A DNA stretch of 64,000 bases, from contig CM067533.1 of assembly GCA_034509925.1 (NCBI GenBank), forward strand, positions 7,044,035 through 7,108,034, in the 5' to 3' direction. The DNA comes from Hirudinaria manillensis (lineage: Eukaryota > Annelida > Clitellata > Hirudinida > Hirudinidae). The position numbers and the translations under genes are program-made. The notes under the pieces were generated by a model. That model saw only the letters and a list, made by a program, of their open reading frames with translations, searched no databases and was not told the origin of the DNA. This document shows positions 26,980 to 43,890 of the stretch, one piece after another; the stretch's first letter is position 1, and the number at the start of each line of letters is the position of its first letter.

Positions 26980-28878
26980 TTAAGCTTTCAACCATGGGTG
27001 TGCAAGACATTCTTCTGCTGTCAGACGCTCGTTAGGATCTTTGACCAAGAGCTTTATTAGGAAGTCGGCGGCAGCTCCGGTTATATTTTGTAAGATGTCA
27101 TCAGGGAATTCCAAATTGACCTGCAAGATGTTGGCTGCCGTTTCATGTTCATGTGCTCCCGAGAAGGGATCGCGGCCGGTCAGTAAGGCATAGGCAAGTG
27201 CCCCTACGCTCCACATATCGCAGGCTGTGCCGAGAGGTTCACATTCCAAGAATTCGGGAGCAGCGTAATTGTTAATGCTCTCCAGTTCGCAAATGGTATT
27301 TTCGTCCTTTATTATTCGAGCAGAACCAAATCCGCAGATCTTAATGATGCCGAGAGATATCGAGCAGAGGATGTTTGCAGGGCAGATATTCAAATGGGCG
27401 ATGCCCTTTTTATGGAGACTAACAAGACCTCCGACGATCTGTCTCAATACTCGAATAGCCGTCCTCTCGTCCACTCTTCCTTCTCGCTGCAAGTAATTGG
27501 ACAAGTCACCACCTCTGCTCAATTCGTTGACGAGTATGAACTCGGATTCAGTCTCGAAGATTTCAAATAGGCTGACGATTTGAGAAATGCCAGTGGTCAT
27601 TTGAAGAATTTGAATTTCATTCCATGTCTTCTGTCTTGCAATTACCTCGTCTTTATTCTTTCTTATAAACTTTACAGCATATTCTTTACCGGTGTTGTAC
27701 CTCCAACAAATCTTTACATCCGAAAAAGTTCCGCTGTAAATGTCTGATTTGTACACGTATGCAGAGTTGAAGCTTTGACCTCTAACTGCTGGTTGACTTA
27801 TGACCATTGAACTGCTATTTCTCATAAAATATGTTAACTTGTTCTTATCCTTCTCCAATGATTTTTGAATGATAGGCTCAGCGCCACCTTCTTTGTCTAA
27901 GCAAAGTGAAAAAATACCTGAGTCATCTTCTTCGGCAGAACTTCCATTCGAACATCTGTCTGGGCAAGGGGAACTTCCAGAAGAAGTCTGATTCATATTA
28001 TCTATTCCCTCATCAAGTTCACTCTGTGGTGCAACCTCGTTGAAAAGCGATTGCGTCTTGGTTTTCAACCACGGATGATTAAGAGCTTCTTCAGCAGTCA
28101 TGCGACGTTTTGGATCTTTCACGATTAGTTTCTTTACAAAGTCGATGGCTTCGAGCGATGAAGATTTAAACAACTCTTTTGGAAAGACCAGTTTTGCTCG
28201 ATTGATTTTCATCTTAATGACATCACTATCCTTATCATCAAAAGGCAGGTGTTTGGATAACAGAGCGTAGACGGCAACCCCGAGACTCCACATATCAGAG
28301 GCTACTGTAGGACACTGATAAGTCAATATTTCTGGGGCTATGTAAAAGAGTGTACCTATTAATTCTGCAGGCGTATTTTGGTCGTTCAAATCTCTCATGA
28401 AACCTAGATCGCATATCTTTGGCCTACCATGAGGCATAGGTCCGGTCAAAAGAATATTTTCCAGCTTAATGTCAAAATGACCTATGTTTTTGCTATGCAG
28501 GAAGACAAGACCCTCGAGAACTCCTCTAATAATTTGAACAGTGTACGATTCATTCCATTCCTTTGCTCCTATAAAATATTCGAACAGGTCGCCAGTCTCC
28601 ATGAGTTCAGTAACGAGAACGAAGTCTTCTAAAGTGTCGTAGGCTTCCACCAAGTGAACGAAATTCGGATTCGAGTTCGTCAGATTGTGCATTTTGATTT
28701 CCTGCTCCACGCTACTCAGCTTTTCTGTTTCTTGGTTGAAAAACTTTGCTGCATATTCAATGCCGTTCTGACGATGCCGACAGAGCTTAACGAAACCGCT
28801 TTTTCCCGATCCAATAATTTTGGATTCTTCGTACGCATCCGTGAAGGAAGCTCTTTGCAAAACTACTACTGAATCCAT
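26980..28878 (-). CDS. Twin-domain kinase-pseudokinase protein, CAMK group, intronless
   Basis: A single open frame starting MDSVVVLQR at 28878; an upstream in-frame Met at 28974 would add 32 residues, but the short copy is homologous from MDSVVV and lacks an equivalent upstream Met in frame. The first kinase domain has IIGSGKSGFVKL, the lysine in EYAAKFF, HFDIKLENIL and ICDLG, so it keeps the catalytic Asp, Lys, Asn and metal Asp. After a Ser/Asp-rich linker (SSGSSPCPDRCSNGSSAEED) a second kinase fold begins. It has the ATP lysine (EYAVKFIRK) but HLNICPANIL in place of HRDxKxxN and ICGFG in place of DFG, so both catalytic and metal aspartates are gone: a pseudokinase. Both domains resemble the DRAK/DAPK-type CAMK branch (AEECLAHPWLK at the end). 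No Ig, Fn3 or calmodulin-binding region is obvious. It may work as an active domain regulated by the second; that is inference. Confidence 0.9.
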   Translation of the reverse strand: MDSVVVLQRASFTDAYEESKIIGSGKSGFVKLCRHRQNGIEYAAKFFNQETEKLSSVEQEIKMHNLTNSNPNFVHLVEAYDTLEDFVLVTELMETGDLFEYFIGAKEWNESYTVQIIRGVLEGLVFLHSKNIGHFDIKLENILLTGPMPHGRPKICDLGFMRDLNDQNTPAELIGTLFYIAPEILTYQCPTVASDMWSLGVAVYALLSKHLPFDDKDSDVIKMKINRAKLVFPKELFKSSSLEAIDFVKKLIVKDPKRRMTAEEALNHPWLKTKTQSLFNEVAPQSELDEGIDNMNQTSSGSSPCPDRCSNGSSAEEDDSGIFSLCLDKEGGAEPIIQKSLEKDKNKLTYFMRNSSSMVISQPAVRGQSFNSAYVYKSDIYSGTFSDVKICWRYNTGKEYAVKFIRKNKDEVIARQKTWNEIQILQMTTGISQIVSLFEIFETESEFILVNELSRGGDLSNYLQREGRVDERTAIRVLRQIVGGLVSLHKKGIAHLNICPANILCSISLGIIKICGFGSARIIKDENTICELESINNYAAPEFLECEPLGTACDMWSVGALAYALLTGRDPFSGAHEHETAANILQVNLEFPDDILQNITGAAADFLIKLLVKDPNERLTAEECLAHPWLKA

Positions 28879-29411
28879 GAATGCTGATTGATTGCTGATT
28901 GATTGCTGATTGACAATTGGATTAATTCTGATACTACTGTCTCTGCTTTTGATTGATATCACCCAGTAGAGCAACTGCTACGACGAGGTAGAAAAAGATT
29001 CTGAATATTAATCTTTTTTTTAAATTAATTTTTAATTAATCTTTTTAATTATCTCCTATTTCGTTCGTTTTTTAATTCACTCTTTATTTGTTTAAGAAAT
29101 CAATTTTATTTATTCTTTCAATATTTTACATTTTTTTATATATGTTTTAACAACATTTCTAATTTATCTTAATCGAAGTGTTTATTGCGAAAGGGTCAAA
29201 TTTAAGTCCAAAGATCGAATATTTGTAAATCTTAATCAAAGTCGATTAATTATGTGATCATATTATTGCATTTGTACCAGAATTTGAGCAGAGAATTTCG
29301 GTCTTTTTAAAGTGAAGTATGATGATTCTATTACATAAAATACGTGGAATTCGATGCTGTTAGATATTATTGTCTAAAGAACGGAAGAAAAAAATCATTA
29401 TTAGATATAAA
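27769..29411. repeat. Tandem segmental duplication, copy 2
   Basis: Partner of 24209-25993. It is flanked on the left (26980-27768) by the pseudokinase domain that copy 1 lacks. The homology runs through about 500 bases of upstream non-coding sequence, so the event was a DNA-level duplication, not two separate retrocopies. Confidence 0.92.
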
Positions 29412-29584
29412 TGTTCATTTAATGAATTTTATTTTACCAAATCTGATATCATCGATCGAACCATAAATGAAGTTGCCATTTAATAGTTAACGATCGAAAA
29501 ATAATTACCGCTTGCTTCACGAACACGTGTTGTTCGATGTTGTTGCACTCAACAAGTAGAGGAATACAGGAGAGGGTAGGAGAC

Positions 29585-29618
29585 TATAAAAGTCTCGGGT
29601 TCAAAACCAACGTTCAGT
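29585..29618 (+). promoter_or_regulatory. TATA box + initiator, core promoter of VWA7-like gene
   Basis: TATAAA at 29585-29590 in a GACTATAAAAGTCTC context (itself a small palindrome) is followed about 28 bases later by TTCAGTTT at 29613-29620, which fits the TCAGT initiator. The ATG follows at 29642. Spacing is the classical TATA-to-start distance. Confidence 0.7.
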
Positions 29619-29641
29619 TTTGAGTTCGACTTTGAGTCGAT

Positions 29642-36681
<7,040 letters not shown>

Positions 36682-37224
36682 TCAGCTTACGCGTTCGTTT
36701 TTGGGGATATCTGAGGTTCTGCATTTGAAATAAATTGGTCACCGGGCTATTTTTGTATTAAGTTTCTCCAAAGATCGCGAACAACATCAGTTAAAAATTG
36801 CAGAATAACTGAAAAACACTTTAAAGCACTCAATCATATGAAAGCTCTTTTTAATTGACGAGGTTCTGATTCAGTAATGGAAAACAGGGAAGTCAAGTCC
36901 AAGCGGATTAAGTAAGAAAGAAATTAAATGTCTGTTTCTTACATTTACTTAATGTTTGCATGTAAGGCCAGAATGGCTAAATAAACATGCTTAGCGAAAT
37001 TATTGATGCATATATCTTTATTTGTCCGTTTAAGGTTATTTCTTAAATTAATTTTTGAATGTTTTATAATCTATTATTATTAACTTATTTACGAGATCGA
37101 ATATTTATAGCATCAAGCTATTATAATATTTATAAATTATACTCTCGTTCAATAGATCCACTTTTAGCGGGTTAGCGCTATTTGTAAATAGAATTTCATA
37201 TCGATTTCAGCATTGCAAGGGGCG

Positions 37225-38332
37225 ATGGGTGTTACTTGGTAAGCGAAAACTACTTTTAAAAGCTTTCTTTGTTGTTTTACGTTTATATAAGGTTTTAATT
37301 CTGATTATTTACTTCAGCGTGCTTAACTACCAGGTACCAGATAATAAAACTGGGCCCCAGACTGTAGATGCTCTTTGCAAACGACTTGAGTCTCTAAAAG
37401 CCGATAAAGTCGGAACATTTTCAGTAGATTGTGAAACTTATCATTGCCAACTTCCAAGTTTGAATTTTTTCGTCTCTCTAACTTTTCCAAATGTATCCCC
37501 TTGATTAATTGTAATTAACTGATTCTTTTACACATTCAAGGTCTACAGAGAGCTATTCATGTGCTGCACAACACAGAATATCCCATGTCATGCTTCTCCT
37601 ATATAGATTCTCCTTCTGGAACAAATGTGGTTGCAAGTCTTTCCTTTGACCAAGTTGTGGCTAAATTGAAACAATTCTATGTCAAAAAGCATCCAAGAAT
37701 TGAGGCAAAGGGTACAGTTTACACTCTCAGTGACTTCAAAGTCAAGATTGGAGCAGTGGTTCTTGGGACCATGACTGGTTTTAAGGGGCTATTGGTTGAG
37801 GTAATTGATTGCAATATTTAGCTGTTATCTTAAAAAATAGCAGACATTGTTGTTGGCATTGTTAAGGCAATTGAGTTGTGTAGTTGCTTGCAAGACAACC
37901 TAAAAACATAACACTTACTGTAATAACATTCTGCTTTACAATATTGCTTGGCTTCAAAAAATAAGTAAACCTATATAGCAACGTGGAATCTTTGCCATTA
38001 AAGTTTAATTATTAGTTCATCCATCACCCAGCATTATATAAAGTGACATTTGTTTTTACAAATATTTTGTATTCGATGCACAATATTGGATTCCAGGTGG
38101 AATATCAACCTTGCAGCATACCAAACGAGTGCACGGGTCTCCTGAAAGAGTTTGTAAGCTGTGTCTTTGATGCTCCAACTCTTCTTGACTCGATGAGCCA
38201 GCAATTCAAAATGAACTTGGATTCGCCTCAGACGTCCAGCAACGTCATCTCACAATATCTCGAGCACTTCATTAACTTTAAGATTTCTGCCTTGAATGTC
38301 TCCGGACAGAGCATGTCGTTTGGTGTCCCAAA

Positions 38333-38339
<7 letters not shown>
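37225..38339 (+). CDS. MED20: Mediator of RNA polymerase II transcription subunit 20, four exons
   Basis: MED20 is a head-module subunit of Mediator, which links transcription factors to RNA polymerase II. Exons: 37225-37238 (MGVT plus two bases of Cys), 37318-37457, 37541-37800 and 38097-38339, with phases 2, 1 and 0 respectively across the three introns, all GT..AG. The joined protein starts MGVTCVLNYQV and contains GTFSVDCETYH, HVLHNTEYPMSCFSY, DFKVKIGAVVLGTMTGFKG and LLVEVEYQPCSIPNEC, all family hallmarks. Length is about 218 residues, as usual for MED20. The stop codon TAA sits at the start of an (AAAT)n microsatellite. Confidence 0.96.
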
Positions 38340-38367
<28 letters not shown>

Positions 38368-38368
38368 A
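38331..38368. repeat. (AAAT)n microsatellite overlapping MED20 stop codon and poly(A) signals
   Basis: About nine AAAT units begin within the last codons of MED20 (Asn-Lys-stop) and run on as AATAAATAAATAAATAAA, so the repeat itself gives the stop and many overlapping AATAAA signals. Confidence 0.9.
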
Positions 38369-38369
38369 T

Positions 38370-40043
38370 GAATGAATGTTTCCTGTCCTGTCTTTTTTTT
38401 ATGTCTGTAAATTCATTTTTTAAACTTATATTTTGAAACAGTTTCTTGTATGCTTGTTATATCTAATAAATTATGGTGAATATTAAATTCATTAAATTTT
38501 TTATTTTTTTGGTTGAAATAATAAAAGTTGGTATTTTTCAAGTTGAAGCTAGAATTGCGAATTTTTTAAACCTTATCGGAAGCATGAGCATGTTTTACTG
38601 TATCATCATGCCAAGCATTCAGAAGAAGACCTTAAATTAAAGTGATAGTTTTTTTAATTTTTATATTAAACATTTTTTAATTGGTTCTTAAAAAAGCTTT
38701 AATGCTTGCATGGAGGCTCAAGTTAGTGATGGCATTTTGTTGTATAGAAGGTTCTCCTAGAAGTCTCTTACATACTTCCTCCTATAAATCAGTAAATGCT
38801 CATTCATTTTCTGTTAACTTTTTGTAAAAATCTAAAAAATGTTCTCAGAAAACAATTTGATAAATGAAAAGAGTTTAGAAAAATTAAGCAATCACCTAAC
38901 AATGATATCTCAACCTGTTTTGAATGTCATGTAGTCAAATCATACATCACAAAGTAGAGAAACAAAATTACAAGGGAGGTATAAAGATAAAACGATACTT
39001 GTCAATAACGAACTATGATGGAGATAGGGATGGATGTGATAATAATTAAGAAACACGCTCTCAAATTGTGGATTCTAAGGAGTAGCACCCTTGGAGATAA
39101 ATTTCGAGATCATTGCAGAGCTAAAATATCTCCCTTTGTACAATGTTTAAATTAATTCTACAGATTTCACAAAATTCAGGCAATGATATGATGTGCAATC
39201 AATAGACTATGAATCTACTCGGGTATAAAGTGAGAGCTCTGCTAAAAAAAAAAATAAACAGGGCAGTAGGTTAAGTCATTAGTACGTTATTTCCAATTTC
39301 TGCGCTCGTAGTACGGCAGTCCACGAGCATAGGTGAACGAATTCCTCGCAGTTTTTGAACAGATCTGAAGGCCTCTCACAAAGAAGTATAGAAATTATTT
39401 CAAACCACTAAGAACTTAAGCATCAGAACCTAGTATTTCATTCGAAGGCACATCAGTACGCGCACAAGTCTGTAGAAATAGCCACAAAGAAGAAGCTTCG
39501 AACAACAGAATGCACACTTTCGACATTTACATGGAAAAATTAAAATCTTATCGGTTTAGCGGACTCGTAATTCTCTGGTTTACAGATAGAAATGTCAAGG
39601 AAAACAATGATAAAAGATTGAGCAATTACATCGTGTCAGACACAATGCAGCCGACAAATTGATTCTGAGATCCGTGCTTATGCATCTGTAATTAATATCT
39701 TCGCACACGAACGATACCAGATGAAAGATCTTCGTAATTGGGACTAATTAGATTATAATTCAGAGCAAAATTACAATTATTTGGAGGGAACGACGTGGAT
39801 TTTGAAATTGTCCTTACGATCCAAAATGTTCCAATACTAAGCTGAATTGCTAAATGGCAGTGAGGTTATGAACAATTGAATGTTTCTTTCAGACCATAAA
39901 CCAATCTGCAGTTTCAATGCACTTCAATTAAACAGGTTTTTCTAACATTTCCGATAATCAAACTCGATTATCAAACCCAAAATTATTTACTTTTAAACGT
40001 TTAACTCAGATGGGTAAACAAACTCAAGATGGCCAAAAAGAAA
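38370..40043. other. Convergent intergenic region between MED20 and the calcium channel gene
   Basis: About 1.7 kb without recognisable coding sequence, RNA gene or mobile element. The right part presumably holds the long 3' UTR of the calcium channel gene. Confidence 0.5.
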
Positions 40044-43000
40044 CTATATGGGCTTCGGAGCGTAAGAATCAAAGACTGCCCGCGATGTCAATATTTTATG
40101 AGCTGCTGCATCCATTTCTTCTCTCGATAAACCAGTGGCCTCCGATATTTGATCCTGCAAGTATCGGGCATCCACGTACTTCTCCAGGCCTTCGGACTGG
40201 ATCACCTGAAGTGGAAAGCGATGGAATTGAGTGAAACGCAAGGATGATTGATGACTATGAGAGTAGAGCGTAGGTAATACGCTAAGTGTATAACCGTATA
40301 CACTTAGGGATTTTACGAATATAATATAACAACATTTAATAGTATTACTAATACTGACTTTAGAAATATCAATAATATTAATAATAATAGTTAATAGATA
40401 GCTACGAAATTATTCGAAATAACTTTTAATCAATTACCTATCCTAACTATTAACAAATATAAATCGCTCACCATGCCGACTAGACTCTCTGCACTACCAG
40501 CGCCCATCAGTCTGTGGTTGAGGAGCGGTGGTGCCAATTCTCCACCCTTGTTGTCCATTTTCCTCACCAGATCTGGGGAGAGCATCAGAGGCCGACCTGT
40601 GAATATCCCCCCAACACACTCAAACTTTTAACATTCGAATGAGAGGCACGATTTGAGTTTCCGGAATTGGAACGATTTGTCTCTTTATAAAAAAAAAACA
40701 AACTGAAGCTCACTTGGAGTGGTGTATATGATGGATGGAGTAATTTGCTGTGGTGGCGCTTGGTAGTCTATCGGCCTTTGCATAACTTCATGTGTCATGT
40801 TCTTAAGACGATTTTAGGAGGAATTTAATAGAAAATGTTAGTTATTAGTTGTTTCAAATATTTGAAAAAATACACAAGTAATGCAATAAGGAACGTATTT
40901 GATGGAGCAAAAGATGGAAAGAGTTAATTGAAAAGAAAACAAATTTTAATTTTTCGATGTAATTCCTTTAATCATTGACAATTTCCAACTAACGACGATC
41001 TCCAGCTTAATAACTTTTCCAAAATCAGAGAATGAAACTCCAGACGAATTGACGACCTCTCCATATTTTTAACATTTAATTCCATGTTTTTCCTCACGCT
41101 TTCAGCTCGGAATGGAATCCGAAAACAATATCAACGTGACGCTATCATCGATGCTTATCATCGAAACAAGATAGGATATCATGAATGAGGAAGAGTGAGA
41201 AACAGTGATGGACATTTCGTGTTTGATATATTGTTTTCGTGTTCGTCCATATGAGAGAATTGCAAAGAAGTTTACATTCAATTGAACTATTGAGGAGTTG
41301 TGTCAAACATAATTTAAAGAAATAAAATAAGTTGCATTCAAAAATTGTTGGCCTAATTTTACCAAGAGATTCCTTTTTAAAAGACTCAATTTTTTGCCAA
41401 CCTCCTTAAATTAAGTTGAAGTATTTTTTTTAGAGTTTTCGGTTTAATAAAATTTTGATGAGAACATTCGATTCTTTGATGCTTTAATAACGCAAAAAAT
41501 GTTTTTTTTTTTAATTTTTGGGGATGCCTTAGCAATTTTTAACAATTTTGAAATAAAGAAGAAAAAGGTTGCCATTGAGAAATGTTTGAATATAAAGTTT
41601 CGCTTTCTGTTTGAGATCTGACTGACCTGAATAATGAGCCTACCTAATGAGAAGTTCAATCAGTAAATAAAAAATAATTATAATTAAATAACTCGCTGAA
41701 CTTTAATTAAGTCTAGGAAATAATACTACGAAATAAAACTTGGATATTTGACATTTTTGCATTTATAATCAAAAATATTGGAATTTATAAATTGAAACAT
41801 TTTTTAGAAGAAATTTAATTGTATTATCATTACTATTACCATTATTACTTTAATAATTATTATTACTATTGATATTATTATTATTATTTACTTTGGATAG
41901 TTCATATGATAAAAATAATTTTCGTAAATAATCAATCTTAACCAACATGCCGTTCACTCGCAATCACAACCTTCACAATATTTATTTCAAAAACACAATT
42001 TAAAAAAAAATGATTTGAAAGAATAAAAATGATAAAAAAATTAAAATAATAATAATAATAATAATAACAATAATAATATTAACTCACCTGAGCATGATTG
42101 AGATCATTTGGCGTCATGCCAGGTTTGACGAGCGGACTTTCGGCGCTATCCTGTTTGTGGAGGCAGGAAAGGAGACTGGAAAGTCTGGAGGACCTCGCCC
42201 TGGTCAGTGAGATGTTCGGGGGTGGATAGGCGGATTCGTCGTCGTCTTCAATGGGTGTACTGAAGGCAACGGATTGAGTATTATTTGGCATTCATTTTGT
42301 TAACAAAGAAATTGTAAATGATGGACGAATAAATAAATAAATAAATATGTGAAGTAATTAGATTGATTAATAAGATTGATTGTTTTTAGTCTGTTGATTG
42401 ATTAATATTTGTGAACTTTCATGCAATATCATTTGGAGTAAGTATGATTTATTGAATGAGTTGATCTTAACCTAACCCTAACCCTAACCCTAACCCTAAC
42501 CCTAACCCTAACCCTAACCCTAACCCTAACCCTAACCCTAACCCTTTTAAATTTTTAAATTTGAGAAAATCATTACCAGACTGTTATTGAACCAATAATT
42601 TATATAATTATTTAATTATTAAATGCTAAAATTAACATACTTTCGCATTTTATAACATTCCAACGCAATCCAAAAAATTATAAACCTGTCATCGTGACAC
42701 AACATCTCACAACAACAACAACGACATTTGAACAAAACATTAATTTCCAAATTAAATGAAATTATCGAAAACCATCTTCAGTCACCTCGCTGTTGTTGGC
42801 TTCCAAGAGACGGGTGGTCTTTCGTCATCTTCGTGCATGAGAGAGGTAGGACCCCGTCTTACAGTTTCCCCGGGGCCGATCCTCAGCGGTTGGTCGGAGA
42901 TGTCGATGTTTTGCGGGCGAAGGGCAGACAAATGGTTCGGTGTTTGCCGTGGCTGGCGGTAAACGTTGGGTGGCAAGTTGTCCCTGGCCAAGGTGCCCGA

Positions 43001-43890
43001 TGGAGTCGACGGTGCGGAGGCGTTTTGGGTTGGAAACGAGGGAGCCATCGGTGTGGATGGAGTGATGCTGGTTAGACGCGTTATGGTTGTTGTTTTTTAT
43101 TCATTTTAAATTTATTTGACTAAATTGATTGATTGTGAATGAAAGAAAGAAAGAAAGAAATAAATAATTAATAAATGAATTCACTTTACAATTTAGTAAA
43201 CCAAATTATATCAAATAGCAGAAGAAATTGTTAGATGATGATGTGGTGAAGCTAGTGAAGATGCTGTTGTGGTTGTTGTTGATGACGATGATGATAATGA
43301 TAATTAGTTTTTCTTTTGACTGATTCCTTTTTTTCTTAGATTGATTTTGATGGGGGGAAATAAAAGATGTTTATAAACAACTCCAAGCGGTTATCAAACC
43401 TCTGGCTTTGCATTGCCATGTTGTAGTTGTTGTTGTTGATGTTGTCCTGCGAAGAAGCCACGAAAGAATGTTGCGGCAACACTTCTGGACCGTTGGGCAG
43501 GTTTTGGAGCATCTGAGGGGAGCGATTCTGGGCCAGAGCAGACATGACCGTTCCGAATAATGTGTGGTTTCTCTGCCAAAGAAAATGTCCGTACAATTGT
43601 TATTATAGTACTAATATTATTTAATTATTACTAATCATTACTAGTCATTATTACAAATATTTTGTAACTTGTGAACGTAATTATTTTGTAATTGTTGTGC
43701 AATAGTATTTAAAAAGTTTATTTGCATTTTAATTGAAAATAATTTAATTGCAAATAATTTTAAAATGAAGAGAAAATGAACCCTGTGCATTGGTTCTTCT
43801 GCTTCTTTGTCCAAAAGCTCTTCCTCTTCCAGGTTCCCTGATATCGCCCTCCTAATTTCAGGACCCAAATCATGGACTGCCCTCAAACCG
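40044..43890 (-). other. Cav1 distal C-terminal exons
   Basis: Exons: 40044-40205 ([20 protein letters not shown], stop at 40044, resembling the conserved distal C-terminal block of vertebrate Cav1), about 40473-40596 ([20 protein letters not shown]), about 40716-40800 ([20 protein letters not shown]), about 42090-42290 ([20 protein letters not shown]), about 42787-43070 (Pro/Ser/Thr-rich, [19 protein letters not shown]), about 43400-43573 ([19 protein letters not shown]), and about 43780-43890 ([19 protein letters not shown]). The central exons are Pro/Ser/Gln-rich and probably disordered. The small exon at 40716-40800 is the least certain. Confidence 0.85.

Noticed and set aside
42469..42546. 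A chromosome end or telomere-telomere fusion point
   Set aside because: Channel exons continue in order on both sides and the tract has a single orientation, so it is an interstitial insertion.
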